A DNA stretch of 64,000 nucleotides from Psychrobacillus sp. NEAU-3TGS (GCF_029955155.1 NZ_JAPNOZ010000011.1:558001-622000), one strand, 5' to 3'. Positions 19,846-29,356 are shown, counted from the stretch's first letter. The notes: generated from the letters alone by a model not told the origin. Numbers and translations: made by a program.

Positions 19846-20895
19846 GGGGTCTTTTTGGTAAAAGTAATTGGGCATTTTCTTTTCATTTGGATAAGGTTTA
19901 TGAAAAATATGAGTCGTAGCGGGAGATAACGGAGGAATTAGCCAGCTCCAGTTACCTGTTACATCCCGTCCCGCTTCGATTTCATTTGCCTCAAAGCGCT
20001 TAAATTGCTGTGCTGCAGTATGGTGATCAACGATACTCACCCCATCTTCTTTATACGAATATAAAACGGCAGCATTCAATTCTACTAATGCACGGTCTTT
20101 CCATAAAGATGCATTGGATCTCGTATTCAATCCCATATATTCCGCAATGGTCGGCAGCATATTATAGCGATTGTCATCCGCAAGATTACGTGCGCCGATT
20201 TCAGTTCCCATATACCAACCGTTAAAGGGAGCGGCCACGTAAGTAGTTCCGCCCACTTCCAGCTTCATACTTGAAATCATCGGAACGGCATACCATTTCA
20301 GCCCCAAATCCGCAAACCAGTCGAATTCTGGATGTCGAATAGGAACTTCTAGTACAGATGTTGTTGGTATCTCAAATAGTTTTGGTGGATTGTCTTTTAC
20401 TTGAATAACGAGAGGTAGCACATCAAATGGTCCATTATTTCCTTTCCACCCGAGATTCTCACAAACTCTTGTAAACTTTACGGAATCCGGATCTCCAATT
20501 ATGCCATTCTCTGTTTCGTAACCTGCATAACGGATCAATTGATGATTCCATATACGAATATCCTGAGCAGAAAATACCGTAATAGTTGGACGAATTCTGC
20601 CATTGTTCGTTGCGTATTCTATATGCGCAAGAAGCGCTTCAAAAATGGACTCCTCTGTATGTAAATCTCTTTTATCTAGCACATGCAAGCTTTGCCAAAA
20701 GAGTCGACCAATGCATTTATTGCTGTTGCGCCAAGCCATTTTTGCTCCGTATGAGAGCTCATCTAGTGTTTGTTCATAGGTACCTTGTGTTAAAATTTGT
20801 TGTTCTACTTCTATTAAACGAGTCGCCAATTCCTGCTCCGATCGACCCATTTCCTCATAATACGTTTGGATAAAATTTTTCGCTTCATTGAGCAT
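19840..20895 (-). CDS. nos: Nitric oxide synthase oxygenase
   Basis: A 351-residue bacterial NOS lacking a reductase domain, which makes nitric oxide from L-arginine using external reductants. The heme-thiolate cysteine is in [11 protein letters not shown] (residue 61), the substrate glutamate lies in [13 protein letters not shown], and [17 protein letters not shown] near the end is typical. The ATG at 20895 follows AGGAGGG; upstream codons of the same frame are not supported. Bacterial NO protects Bacilli against oxidative stress and some antibiotics (family knowledge). Confidence 0.93.
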   Translation of the reverse strand: MLNEAKNFIQTYYEEMGRSEQELATRLIEVEQQILTQGTYEQTLDELSYGAKMAWRNSNKCIGRLFWQSLHVLDKRDLHTEESIFEALLAHIEYATNNGRIRPTITVFSAQDIRIWNHQLIRYAGYETENGIIGDPDSVKFTRVCENLGWKGNNGPFDVLPLVIQVKDNPPKLFEIPTTSVLEVPIRHPEFDWFADLGLKWYAVPMISSMKLEVGGTTYVAAPFNGWYMGTEIGARNLADDNRYNMLPTIAEYMGLNTRSNASLWKDRALVELNAAVLYSYKEDGVSIVDHHTAAQQFKRFEANEIEAGRDVTGNWSWLIPPLSPATTHIFHKPYPNEKKMPNYFYQKDPY

Positions 20896-21011
20896 GTCAA
20901 AATCCCTCCTGCTGTCTCCCTCCATCATAGAAGAAACGGTGCACCACATACAAGTGCCAATCCATCAGAAGTTGTGAGGGATTTATGACAGGAATAGGTT
21001 TGCTTGTTTCT

Positions 21012-21425
21012 TCAAGTAAGATATTTTTCTTTGAATATAGGGCTTAGTTCACTCCACACATCAAATTTGTTTCCAGCTAAATCATAGAAAACAAAATTCC
21101 TACCTGCATGTCCTCTGTTTTCTATTTCTCCAACTTGAATCTGTTTATCTATAAAGTCTTTGTGTATATTCTCTAATGCGCTCAATCCATTCACTTCAAA
21201 CGTCATGGAGAATCGTTCCTCTCCGTTCATATCAACAAAATTAGAGCTTTGATTTTCATTTGACTTCACTAGAAAAAAACTTTGGTTGGCTAAGTTCAGA
21301 ATGGCTTTGTCCTCGTCTTTATAGCTCAACTCTGCTCCTAATTTGTTCACATACCATTCTGATGCACTTTTAACATTAGTTATTGGAATATAAATAGTTC
21401 CTACTCTTAATAAATTCTCACCCAT
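21012..21425 (-). CDS. VOC-family (glyoxalase-like) protein
   Basis: A 137-residue vicinal oxygen chelate protein with the paired beta-alpha-beta pattern: YIPITNVKSASEWYVNKLGAEL at the start and NFVFYDLAGNKFDVW near the end. Such proteins range from dioxygenases and glyoxalases to antibiotic-binding proteins; the substrate is unknown. The ATG at 21425 follows AGAGGGAT. It stands alone. Confidence 0.8.
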   Translation of the reverse strand: MGENLLRVGTIYIPITNVKSASEWYVNKLGAELSYKDEDKAILNLANQSFFLVKSNENQSSNFVDMNGEERFSMTFEVNGLSALENIHKDFIDKQIQVGEIENRGHAGRNFVFYDLAGNKFDVWSELSPIFKEKYLT

Positions 21426-21477
21426 TGCTATCCCTCTTTCCAAAATAAAAGTAATGTTGTTATTGAATATATTTATC

Positions 21478-21775
21478 CCGCATTAACGGGCAGTAAGACT
21501 ACCACTTCAAGATTTAAGAAAAGCGAAAAGATAAGTGGGAGATCAACTGCTGGCATTCGCCCGATAAAATGATCCCAGACTAAATACGCAACATCGTGTT
21601 GATCCTGCGCAAAGCTCATCGCAAAATAAAAGAGCGTTTGCAACGTCTGTGTGACCCACATCGTGTGGGTCACAACTAACAATCAGCGCGGGATGACGGC
21701 GACTAAAAGCGCGACGTCCATGTCGCAACGTCCCCACTAGCACGTCCTGTGCGTCGAAAAACCCCCACTGATTGA
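21478..21775. repeat. Hairpin-array repeat (second copy)
   Basis: The segment contains CCTGCGCAAAGCTC(A)TCGCA like the mutL-mutS element, followed by a string of short hairpins: CAACA-TCG-TGTTG (about 21590), a 10-base stem GTGACCCACA with loop TCG (21651-21673), GCGAC-GTCCAT-GTCGC (21711-21726) and GCAC-GTCCT-GTGC (about 21740). The hairpins share an ACATC(G/C)TGT core. Short open frames here are artefacts. Its last part forms the 3' end of the Lon-like gene. Confidence 0.7.
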
Positions 21776-22635
21776 AGTTTCGCTTTATCGTTCAACTCAT
21801 TAATCAGTTGAATTGCTTCATCTATATGATAAACATCAAAAATTTGAATTTCCTTGTGATGCTCCTGTTGAATTTTTGCTGCTTCCTCCGCATTTTCGCT
21901 CGGTATGATCATATAGGAAAAACCAGAAACTTCAGCGATGTGTATTTTTTCTTTGATGCCCTTTACCTTTAGTACATCTCCTGTTTTGTTAATTGACCCA
22001 GTAACCGCAAATTCTAAATTATTTTGAAAGTCCCCTTCGATAAAGAGTCCAGTTAGCGCTAGACCTAACTCTGCACTATTCGAATCTGTATGATCCCGAT
22101 TGATAAACTTGTTTAAATTTGGATCTTCATGTCCTAAGTATTGATATACAAATTCCCGTAATCGTTCTCCACTATTCTTTCTGAGATGTAGCAACTCTAA
22201 TAATTTTCGATTTTTACTTCCGTATAGTTCTCGATTCGTAATTTCGTGAATATCCAAATATTCCGCATTTTGTTTATTTAAAAGTTCCTCTACTGATTTT
22301 TTACTCTCCATATTCTCAAAATCTATCTTATTTACACCTATCAAATATATTCCTGAATTTACGTAAACAGTTTCCGGCTCGACATAAAAGGAAACCCGAT
22401 GCGTATAACCCTCATAAAAAATAAGCAGAAATTCAAAACAAAACAACAAAAGAATCATGCAAGCAGCAACAGTAATTTTCCGTTTATAACTTTTTTTCCG
22501 AAGCACAATGCGAGTGATTAATAAGATAAGTAAGCTCAGCAATAGGAAAAAGAGAAATGTAACTCCACCGATTAAATCTTGGAGATACAGGATTAATAAT
22601 AGACCGTAATAAAGAAATGAAAACAAACCAGTCAA
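21703..22635 (-). CDS. Membrane-anchored Lon-like S16 peptidase
   Basis: The N-terminal 80 residues hold two hydrophobic blocks (about 5-45 and 55-75). The C-terminal half resembles the Lon proteolytic domain: DSNSAELGLALTGLF carries the likely catalytic serine and GDVLKVKGIKEKIHIAEVSG the lysine, followed by MIIPSENAEEA. It may be an ATP-independent membrane protease like YlbL. The listed start is TTG 22635 without a ribosome binding site; the frame continues upstream through an AGGGGAG site placed before ATC and ATT codons (22663-22668), suggesting a non-standard start. The last 20 or so residues are encoded by the hairpin repeat and look foreign. Confidence 0.65.
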   Translation of the reverse strand: MTGLFSFLYYGLLLILYLQDLIGGVTFLFFLLLSLLILLITRIVLRKKSYKRKITVAACMILLLFCFEFLLIFYEGYTHRVSFYVEPETVYVNSGIYLIGVNKIDFENMESKKSVEELLNKQNAEYLDIHEITNRELYGSKNRKLLELLHLRKNSGERLREFVYQYLGHEDPNLNKFINRDHTDSNSAELGLALTGLFIEGDFQNNLEFAVTGSINKTGDVLKVKGIKEKIHIAEVSGFSYMIIPSENAEEAAKIQQEHHKEIQIFDVYHIDEAIQLINELNDKAKLQSVGVFRRTGRASGDVATWTSRF

Positions 22636-22742
22636 AACGTAAGCTATATCGCTTCTATTAATAATGATTTCTTCTCCCCTTTCTTTTTGTAAAACTATTA
22701 TCTAGCTATCTCTTATAAAGACTAGAATGAAACTTAAAGAAA

Positions 22743-23315
22743 TCAATATGTTTCTACCTCATAATTTATTGCTTCGTCATCGTCATTAAACCAAATAACT
22801 AAGTACGTGCCATCCATCCTAATCCACCCCAGCTCAGCACCAAGGAAATAAGAAATAACATTTTCAGTTGTAGCGTAAGAATGATTTTCATCTGGTGCTC
22901 CTAAGAGTTTGTGAATGTCTTCTTTTGACTTACCCACCATTTCATATTCATCCAAAAAATCATAGACAAAATACACTCGATCATCCGGTTGATTCACCCA
23001 TTTTTCTATCGTAAAGTTTAACTTTTCTTCATTTTTTCCTAACAAACCTACTAAAATAAGAGCTGGAATAAAACACAGAATTGCAGTAACCAGTAAAAGA
23101 AAATTGCCTTTTCGCTCATTCGACAAATAACTACGTTTCCAAAGAACAAATAATACTACTAGAAGTAAAATTAATGGCAATAGAACTGCCGAAAGACTTA
23201 ATAAGCTATAGGTGGAATAAAAGAAAGTGATGAATAAAGCAAGACCGAAAAAAACCGATATATACACAAAACCACTGATGGCTAATATACCTAGTGCCCA
23301 ATCTTTCTTAATCAA
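22743..23315 (-). CDS. Four-helix membrane protein with C-terminal SmpA/BamE-like segment
   Basis: A 190-residue protein with membrane segments at about 8-35, 40-60 and 72-92, then a soluble C-terminal part containing YEMVGKSKEDIHKLLGAPDE, which resembles the conserved motif of SmpA/OmlA-like domains (x-G-x-(S/T)-x-x-x-(V/L)-x-x-x-L-G-x-P). Function unknown. It starts at ATG 23315 behind a GGAGG site and lies between the Lon-like gene and the broken M23 gene. Confidence 0.7.
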   Translation of the reverse strand: MIKKDWALGILAISGFVYISVFFGLALFITFFYSTYSLLSLSAVLLPLILLLVVLFVLWKRSYLSNERKGNFLLLVTAILCFIPALILVGLLGKNEEKLNFTIEKWVNQPDDRVYFVYDFLDEYEMVGKSKEDIHKLLGAPDENHSYATTENVISYFLGAELGWIRMDGTYLVIWFNDDDEAINYEVETY

Positions 23316-23349
23316 TTTTTCACCTCCAGCTAATTATTAATGTTAGCCC

Positions 23350-24325
23350 TTAATTCTTAAAAAACTGTGCGATCGCTCTCGGAATCAAAAGAATGAAATC
23401 TATCATCGTCAATGATTTATCCATTTTATCAAATTTCTCATCAAAGGGATCTTTATAATCTAGTGGATTTACTACTGTATCCCCTTGGATTGGCTCATTT
23501 CCATCTTTAAACCGGATACGAATCGAGTTACCATTTCAAAATCAGGTGAATCCATTACTTGAAAATGAATATGAGGTTCAGATGAATTACCTGAGTTACC
23601 ACATTTCCCAATCAGCTGCCCCTCTGTCACGACCTCTCCCACTTTCACTAAAATAGAATTCTGTTTGAAATGGGCAATCATACTAAATTCTTTATTGGCG
23701 TGCTCTATCACCACATAGTTACCTGCTAGATTATTCGTATCCATTTCACCGGGGATATTATCTTTTAGTCCATCTACTACTTTTACAATTTTCCCATCTC
23801 CCGGGGCTACTATATCTTCCCCAAACGCATAGAAGTTATTATTCCCAGTTTGTGTATTTCTGTAAGACAAACCATCCTGCACTTTGACGAGGTCATAAGC
23901 ATAACGCTGACTTTCGTATGGATAATGACAATTAATGAATTCATTTGCCCACCCCAAAACACAAACCATTCGCCTTTAACCGGCATTGTGTACAAGTTGA
24001 CTGTAAATCGATTATCACTCTGTTCATATGTAACAAATGGTTTTAAATATAAGCGTTGAATCCTCTTTTTCTCATCAAAAAATACAGATATCGCCTTTTC
24101 TTTTTGATCATCTACCCAAATGTAATGGGTCATATCTTGGAAAGGGAGATTAAATTCAATTTGATAATAATTAACTCCTCCATTAAAAGTAGCGGCTAGT
24201 TCAACAAATTGTTCTAAAGAAATTAGCTTTTGAAAATCAATTGAAGTGCAATAATAAATATTCTCATAGTCTTCGTTAAGAAATATAGTTCGAAAATCTT
24301 CGGGATCGGCTAAACTACCATACAT
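23350..24325 (-). pseudogene. M23 peptidase, broken by two single-base frameshifts
   Basis: Three reading frames join into one protein of about 325 residues. The first frame (24325 to about 23950) ends in GEWFVFWGG; the second resumes with ANEFINCHYPYESQRYAYDLV and holds the LytM/M23 domain with HFKQNSILVKVGE and EPHIHFQVMDS; the third continues IRIRFKDGNEPIQGDTVVNP and ends at 23350. Each junction is explained by one missing base, a G at about 23948 and an A at about 23527. The family hydrolyses peptidoglycan cross-links. The zinc motif HxH is intact, but the frame is not. Confidence 0.85.
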
Positions 24326-24521
24326 TTGAATAACCTCCTAAGAAATCCACAAAAACCTTCTTAACGATTACTACGAAATTATAGTTGGAAAGTTTCAAAA
24401 TAAAAAAATCTAATTGATCAGAAGTAATATGATATGATGAGTAATATAAGTTAACTTAATATGCTACCGTGGTTAACATAGATATTTCATTGATTGTATC
24501 TATATGATTAGGGGGGAAGTT

Positions 24522-24938
24522 ATGTATACACTAAGAGGTCATCATCTTTTTTGCCTTTTGGGTTATCGTGGAATGGGGTATTCCGAAGAATATACAGAAA
24601 ATATGACAGCTCTTCATCAAACATTGAGAGACAATCCGAAAACAATGATCAATATTATAAATGGTCCCGATTACTTGTGTGAAAAATACCCAAAATCAGC
24701 GGATTACCACTGCCAAAACGATGATATTTACAAAAGAGATACTGCTATTTTAGAAATAATAGGGCTTACAATAGGACAAGTTCTGAGATGGGAGGATATT
24801 GAATCACATATTCGCAACTACATCGTTCCCGCCGACATACAGCTTGTATGCGAAACATGTTCCTGGCGTTCATATGGAGTTTGTGAAGAAGGAATCAAAG
24901 TAATTAAAGAAGGGAAAGGGTTAAGGAAAATAAATTAA
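24522..24938 (+). CDS. DUF1284 domain protein
   Basis: A 138-residue cytoplasmic protein starting MYTLRGHHLFCLLGYRGMGY, the hallmark of DUF1284. It contains conserved cysteines in LCEKYPKSADYHC and CETCSWRSYGVC, which could bind metal or an iron-sulfur cluster. The function is not known. The ATG at 24522 follows a GGGGGGAAG site; an upstream frame extension is not needed. It is one of few plus-strand genes and has no partner. Confidence 0.8.
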   Translation: MYTLRGHHLFCLLGYRGMGYSEEYTENMTALHQTLRDNPKTMINIINGPDYLCEKYPKSADYHCQNDDIYKRDTAILEIIGLTIGQVLRWEDIESHIRNYIVPADIQLVCETCSWRSYGVCEEGIKVIKEGKGLRKIN

Positions 24939-24974
24939 CCCCTCCCCTTTCTATTAAGCCTAATTTAAAATGGA

Positions 24975-25568
24975 CTAATCCTTTAAACCTTTTCCATCTA
25001 GAATTTTCTTTGTGTATTTTTCAACCCTTGCAGTTCGAGTTTTAGATTGTTTCGCTTCTGAAAAATAAAGAATGTAGGCTCTTTGCCGACCTGGTGTCAA
25101 AGCTTCGAAAGCTGATTTTAAGCCTGCAATTTCCTCGAATTTATCTTGAAGCTCATCTGGAATGATAAATTCTGTATGCTTCTTTAAGTTCACTTCCAAA
25201 CCAGCTTGTTCCACTTCAATAGCTTCTTTAATATATTCTTTCAAGATGGCATCCATTTCAATTATTCCTTCCATATTCGTAAATCGAATCTGACTGGCCG
25301 CTTGTACATTCTCCGTTTGCTGAATTAAAATTCCTTGGCTGTCTTTTAATAATGCCCCTTTATGAAACAGGACTGCACAATATTCTTTAAACCCGTGTAT
25401 TAACAGGATATTTTTATTCTCCAATGTGTAACAAGGATGCATCCACTTAAATTCCTCTGTCAGCCCACAGTCTAGGACAATACTTCTTAACTGTCCATAT
25501 TCTTTCTTCCACTTATTTGATTTACCTATGAATTCATCTACTTTAGGATTCTTTTTACTCTTTTTCAT
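24975..25568 (-). CDS. YdeI/OmdA-family protein (DUF1801 plus C-terminal domain)
   Basis: A 197-residue protein. The N-terminal part (KWMHPCYTLENKNILLIHGFKEY) is a DUF1801-like domain and the C-terminal part (EALTPGRQRAYILYFSEAKQSKTRTARVEKY) is the helical YdeI/OmdA motif. Relatives are linked to bacteriocin tolerance and stress in some bacteria, but the biochemical activity is unknown. It stands alone, convergent with the DUF1284 gene. Confidence 0.8.
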   Translation of the reverse strand: MKKSKKNPKVDEFIGKSNKWKKEYGQLRSIVLDCGLTEEFKWMHPCYTLENKNILLIHGFKEYCAVLFHKGALLKDSQGILIQQTENVQAASQIRFTNMEGIIEMDAILKEYIKEAIEVEQAGLEVNLKKHTEFIIPDELQDKFEEIAGLKSAFEALTPGRQRAYILYFSEAKQSKTRTARVEKYTKKILDGKGLKD

Positions 25569-25631
25569 TTAGGACACCCTCTAGTAATTTTACGATTTTC
25601 ACTAAAAGTTAACTAGTAACGTAAGAAACGC

Positions 25632-25811
25632 CTATATAAAAGAGATTATTGCAACGATCATCGAAAAAGTTAATCCAACGCTCCATACACATCCTAGCAC
25701 TTTTTGGTTATGTATATCTTTTCCCTGTTTTAGTTTTTCTAAAAGCTGGGCTAAATTCAGAAACCATAATACCGAAAAAAATGGTACTGCTAATAAATAT
25801 ATAAATTCCAT
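25632..25811 (-). CDS. Small two-segment membrane protein
   Basis: A protein of about 59 residues with hydrophobic segments at both ends (MEFIYLLAVPFFSVLWFL and VWSVGLTFSMIVAIISFI) linked by a short charged loop. GGAGG lies 11 bases before the ATG chosen; a start six codons earlier is also open. No family is recognised. Confidence 0.55.
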   Translation of the reverse strand: MEFIYLLAVPFFSVLWFLNLAQLLEKLKQGKDIHNQKVLGCVWSVGLTFSMIVAIISFI

Positions 25812-25924
25812 ATCATTCCGTACCTCCATTTTTCGTGCTTATCCCACTATAAAAAATATACTTAGAAAAGAAAATCGCTAAAGATCTTCTTTTCTAAGCA
25901 TCACTAAAGAGCAACTAGCCGTCC

Positions 25925-28249
25925 CTAGCTTCGGACCAAATACTCCGAATCAATACCTAGCAGTAACGGACTTGGCTCTCCCACACTGTATAGCTGCAAG
26001 TAATGCATCGCCCGAGTGCAGGCTGTGTAAAACAATCTGCGTAAGCTCTCATTATCGTACACTTCAGCTGAAGCGTCATAGATGATAACAGCATCGAACT
26101 CAATACCTTTGGCTAAATAGGCAGGTATCACCACAACTCCTTGTTCATACTCCAAGGAGTTACTCTTCACAAGTTTTATTTCATCGATATCACCTAAAGC
26201 TTTGTATGCAGCGGCGCTTTCCTCAGCGGATTTACATATAATAGCGATTGTACTAAACTCTTGCTTTTGCAAACTGGGTACTTTAGAAACGATTTGTCGA
26301 TGTAGCTCTTCCCTATTAGTCAATTGAGTCAATACAGGTACTTCGCCTTCGCGGTCGAAAGCGACAATCTGTTTCCCGTTAGGCACAAGTCGTCGTGTTA
26401 ATTCAACGATTGGTCGTGTGGATCTGTAACTACGTGTCAGATTAATCGTATTCGTTTCATTTGGGCCATATAAGTTCGTAAGTGTATCAAAATCCACCGT
26501 TTCGCTTGCATGAGCGAATATCGCCTGGTTAAAGTCGCCAAGTACCGTCATTTTTGCGGAAGGAAACAATCGTTTCAAAAATTCAAATTGAAACGGAGAA
26601 TAATCTTGCGCTTCGTCTATAAGCACATGTTTAATGGAGGTGTTCGTTTGAAAGCCTTGTATCAACTCTTTTAAAAGTAAAAATGGAGTAGCATCCTCGT
26701 AGAACAGCTTACCCTCATCTAGCATATTCAAAGTCAGCTGGCAAATACCCTCCCATTCTTCCTGTGTTTCTCCCTTCATCCACGTCAAGTTGGTGAACAG
26801 CTGTTTGTATATTCCCTTGATGTCTATGAAGTGGAGCATCTGAATCCCTTTTCGTATCGACTTAAATTTCTGGCGAACGATCAATTGTGCTAGGGCTTCC
26901 GGTTCCATCTCGTAATCGTCAGCGGATTCTCCTCTAAAACCACGCTTCTTCCGTAAGTAGTTATAAGCCTTTTGGTAGTCATCTTCACTGAGCAGCTCAA
27001 TTTCTTCCTGTACCCAAGCCTTACTTCGCTCGCGCCTCATCGCTTCTTCGACCTGTCTATTTAGCCATTCCGTTAACTTTTCGATTCTGTTATGAAAACG
27101 AAGAGAGGTGTCCTTTCTGTAAAACCGTTCATTGATTTGCTTGGCAGTTACAATCGATTCCCCTCTAAATGTAATCCCTTTGAATAGCAATCCAGCTGCC
27201 TCAAGTGATTCTCGGTATGTTTTGATTGCCTCAAAAAAACGAACGGAAGCTTTGAAACGGATGCTCGCTGTTCTAACTTGGTATAAAGGCTGATCGGTTG
27301 CAGTCAACACGTATTCTAATTGTTTAAAAGGACCCTCTACTATAAATTCATCGCTTAACCGGTGATTCAAGTATTCTTGGAATGTGACCTGCTGCATATT
27401 CTCTTCCCCAAGTTCCGGCAATACATTGGAGACATAGCTGTTAAACATCGAATTAGGTGAAAATAAAATGATTTGGTCCGCTTTCAATTTATCTCGATAT
27501 TTATAAAGTAAATAAGCAATCCGCTGAAGAGCAGCTGATGTCTTGCCACTTCCTGCCGAGCCTTGAACGATGAGCAGTCGCCCATGATCATGCCGGATGA
27601 TCCGGTTTTGCTCCTGTTGAATAGTAGAGACTATACTATGCATATGTTTATCTGTACTTTTACCAAGTACCTGCTGTAAAATCTCGTCCCCGATTGTAAG
27701 ACTCGTATCGAACATGGATTCCACAACACCACCACGGATAATATATTGCCATTTTTGCTCCAACATGCCGCCGATGACTCCTACGGGCGTAGTGTATTCA
27801 GCTGGACCCGGTGAGTAATTGTAATAAATACTCGAAATTGGCGCTCGCCAGTCATAGATCAAGAAGTCCTCTCCACTTGAATCCATCAGTGTAGCAGTGC
27901 CTATATAAATTCTTTCTGCTTCGGAAGTTCCATCCTCTGTGAAATCGATACGGCCAAAATAAGGTATCTTCTGTATACGCTGAAGTGCGGACAGTTTATT
28001 GGACGCTTGCCTATGTGTGCTTTGGCTGACGGAAAGGTTCTGAGCCTGCTGTCTTAAGCTAATAATCGTCTCCAAATAATCATCGAACGTATCCACATTA
28101 ACCTTGACGTCATCCCAAAAGTGCTTGCGAAAACTAACCACTTCTTTACGGTGCGTGTCAGTTTCTTCTTGCAGCTTCTCCATTTGTTCCGCAATGACCT
28201 CCATTACGCTGTCTAATCGATCTTGTTCCTGGACAAGTTCAGTATTCAT
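25925..28249 (-). CDS. helD: RNA polymerase recycling helicase HelD (UvrD-like)
   Basis: A 774-residue superfamily 1 helicase-like protein with the N-terminal coiled coil of HelD (about residues 1-110) that enters RNA polymerase. The Walker A motif is GSAGSGKTSAALQRIAYLLY, motif II is HVLIDEAQDYSPFQ, and the GDFNQAIFAH and LTRSYRSTRPIVELTR motifs follow. HelD removes stalled RNA polymerase from DNA and in some bacteria gives rifampicin tolerance (family knowledge). The ATG at 28249 follows AAGGAG. A strong plus-strand promoter fires away from its upstream region. Confidence 0.9.
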   Translation of the reverse strand: MNTELVQEQDRLDSVMEVIAEQMEKLQEETDTHRKEVVSFRKHFWDDVKVNVDTFDDYLETIISLRQQAQNLSVSQSTHRQASNKLSALQRIQKIPYFGRIDFTEDGTSEAERIYIGTATLMDSSGEDFLIYDWRAPISSIYYNYSPGPAEYTTPVGVIGGMLEQKWQYIIRGGVVESMFDTSLTIGDEILQQVLGKSTDKHMHSIVSTIQQEQNRIIRHDHGRLLIVQGSAGSGKTSAALQRIAYLLYKYRDKLKADQIILFSPNSMFNSYVSNVLPELGEENMQQVTFQEYLNHRLSDEFIVEGPFKQLEYVLTATDQPLYQVRTASIRFKASVRFFEAIKTYRESLEAAGLLFKGITFRGESIVTAKQINERFYRKDTSLRFHNRIEKLTEWLNRQVEEAMRRERSKAWVQEEIELLSEDDYQKAYNYLRKKRGFRGESADDYEMEPEALAQLIVRQKFKSIRKGIQMLHFIDIKGIYKQLFTNLTWMKGETQEEWEGICQLTLNMLDEGKLFYEDATPFLLLKELIQGFQTNTSIKHVLIDEAQDYSPFQFEFLKRLFPSAKMTVLGDFNQAIFAHASETVDFDTLTNLYGPNETNTINLTRSYRSTRPIVELTRRLVPNGKQIVAFDREGEVPVLTQLTNREELHRQIVSKVPSLQKQEFSTIAIICKSAEESAAAYKALGDIDEIKLVKSNSLEYEQGVVVIPAYLAKGIEFDAVIIYDASAEVYDNESLRRLFYTACTRAMHYLQLYSVGEPSPLLLGIDSEYLVRS

Positions 28250-28284
28250 ATCAAGCACTCCTTTATAAAAATAAAAAATGGGGG

Positions 28285-28313
28285 TTGACGAGAAAAAAAT
28301 CTTGCGGTATACT
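28285..28313 (+). promoter_or_regulatory. Strong sigma-A promoter upstream of helD, opposite strand
   Basis: TTGACG, 17 bases, TATACT on the plus strand. It points away from helD into a region without a convincing gene that ends in a stable hairpin. Confidence 0.75.
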
Positions 28314-28319
28314 TATAGT

Positions 28320-28462
28320 AGGGAAAATATAAGATAACGAACTAAAAATGTGTTTCTTTATAACTTTATCATGTTTTTTTCATATTATCAATCTATTTCA
28401 AACAAATATATTAGGTGGCAGATTCTTTCGTAAAGGAGAATCTGCCACCTTTCTATTTGTTG
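28320..28462 (+). ncRNA. Candidate small RNA upstream of helD
   Basis: A transcript from the promoter at 28285-28313 would run about 130-140 bases to the hairpin at 28412-28451, in which AGGTGGCAGATTCT pairs with AGAATCTGCCACCT, followed by a U-rich stretch with GGTTTTTT. A 52-codon ATG frame (from about 28347) crosses the hairpin but lacks a ribosome binding site. The hairpin may instead end the minus-strand gene at 28495-28713. An RNA is therefore only a proposal. Confidence 0.4.
28412..28451. terminator. Stable hairpin, terminator-like
   Basis: A perfect 14-base stem with a loop of about 12 bases. The plus-strand side is followed by a T-rich tract, the minus-strand side by AATATATTT. Confidence 0.65.
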
Positions 28463-28494
28463 GTTTTTTACTCATTTGGCACAACCGGTTATGT

Positions 28495-28713
28495 TTAGGT
28501 AAGTAATAATATTATAAAAATAAATGTCATAATAATAATGCTGGCTAATGAAGCAAATTTTACATATCGAATAGCACTTGTCGAAATTTCTGGCTCTTCT
28601 TTATACATCCACCGTTTTCCCCATAGCATACTTTCTTTCGGACGAAAATAACTCCAGATCAACACCCCATAAATGGGAATCATTAAAATAAAACCCATAA
28701 GTATATCCGCCAT
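28495..28713 (-). CDS. Small two-pass membrane protein
   Basis: A 72-residue protein starting MADILMGFILMIPIYGVLIW with a second hydrophobic C-terminus (LASIIIMTFIFIILLLT), and a basic loop RPKESMLWGKRWMYKEEPE between them. GAGGAG precedes the ATG at 28713. No known domain could be named. Confidence 0.65.
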   Translation of the reverse strand: MADILMGFILMIPIYGVLIWSYFRPKESMLWGKRWMYKEEPEISTSAIRYVKFASLASIIIMTFIFIILLLT

Positions 28714-28809
28714 TATCAGCATCTCCTCGAAAATCAGTAATTAATTTACGTTTGGATTTTCGAATAGTTTCAGTATACAGCCTTACTATTTATCTTAAAT
28801 GGTGGAATG

Positions 28810-28851
28810 ACAAAAAGGGAACACCCGTTAAACCAGGGAGTTCCTTTTTTT
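28810..28851. terminator. Terminator downstream of cwlJ
   Basis: AAAAAGGGAAC and GTTCC with a T run pair around an inner ACCC/GGGA stem; A and T runs on both sides make it usable in either direction. Confidence 0.75.
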
Positions 28852-28915
28852 AATTTCTTCGTAACAATAAAAGTTCCACCGCAAAAATCCTGAAATCATC
28901 ACATTGTTAAGCTCC

Positions 28916-29356
28916 CTAACCCCTATAAACACTATCACAAGTTCCAGGTGCTGGTTCATAAAAACAATGTTGCTTAAATTGACCAGTTAAAGGCTGATCG
29001 TACCATGTTGGAGGGCAAGGACCATAGGGATTAAAATACCAAAGTGCATATTTGGCTGGGTGATCTCTCCAATAATCTAAAACCTGTTTGGCTAATTTTT
29101 TCTCGACACCTCTAGCTCTTTCATAAAACAAATTACCTTTCTGGACAGCTTCAAAAGAATAATTTCCACCCTGCACTTGATAAATAACATCTTCAATGGA
29201 TCTTAAATCTCTAAAGTCTGTACACTCGGCTAAAACGCGATTAACAATTACATTTCCAACATATAACATGCCTTGTTGCCCTTCCCCTTCGGCTTCCGCT
29301 CTCATCATCCTTGCCACTAAATCCACGTCTGAGTTTTTGTATTTTACTCTTGGCAT
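28916..29356 (-). CDS. cwlJ: Spore cortex-lytic hydrolase CwlJ
   Basis: A 146-residue SleB/CwlJ-family hydrolase without signal peptide or peptidoglycan-binding domain, which is the CwlJ form rather than SleB. The catalytic glutamate lies in MMRAEAEGEGQQGMLYVGNV, and ALWYFNPYGPCPPTWYDQP and KQHCFYEPAPGTCDSVY are the conserved C-terminal motifs. CwlJ breaks down cortex peptidoglycan during germination, notably by calcium-dipicolinate. No gerQ is beside it in this window. Confidence 0.88.
   Translation of the reverse strand: MPRVKYKNSDVDLVARMMRAEAEGEGQQGMLYVGNVIVNRVLAECTDFRDLRSIEDVIYQVQGGNYSFEAVQKGNLFYERARGVEKKLAKQVLDYWRDHPAKYALWYFNPYGPCPPTWYDQPLTGQFKQHCFYEPAPGTCDSVYRG

Noticed and set aside
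21473-21743. Two overlapping short minus-strand open frames
   Set aside because: Both are translations of the second hairpin-array copy and have no ribosome binding sites.
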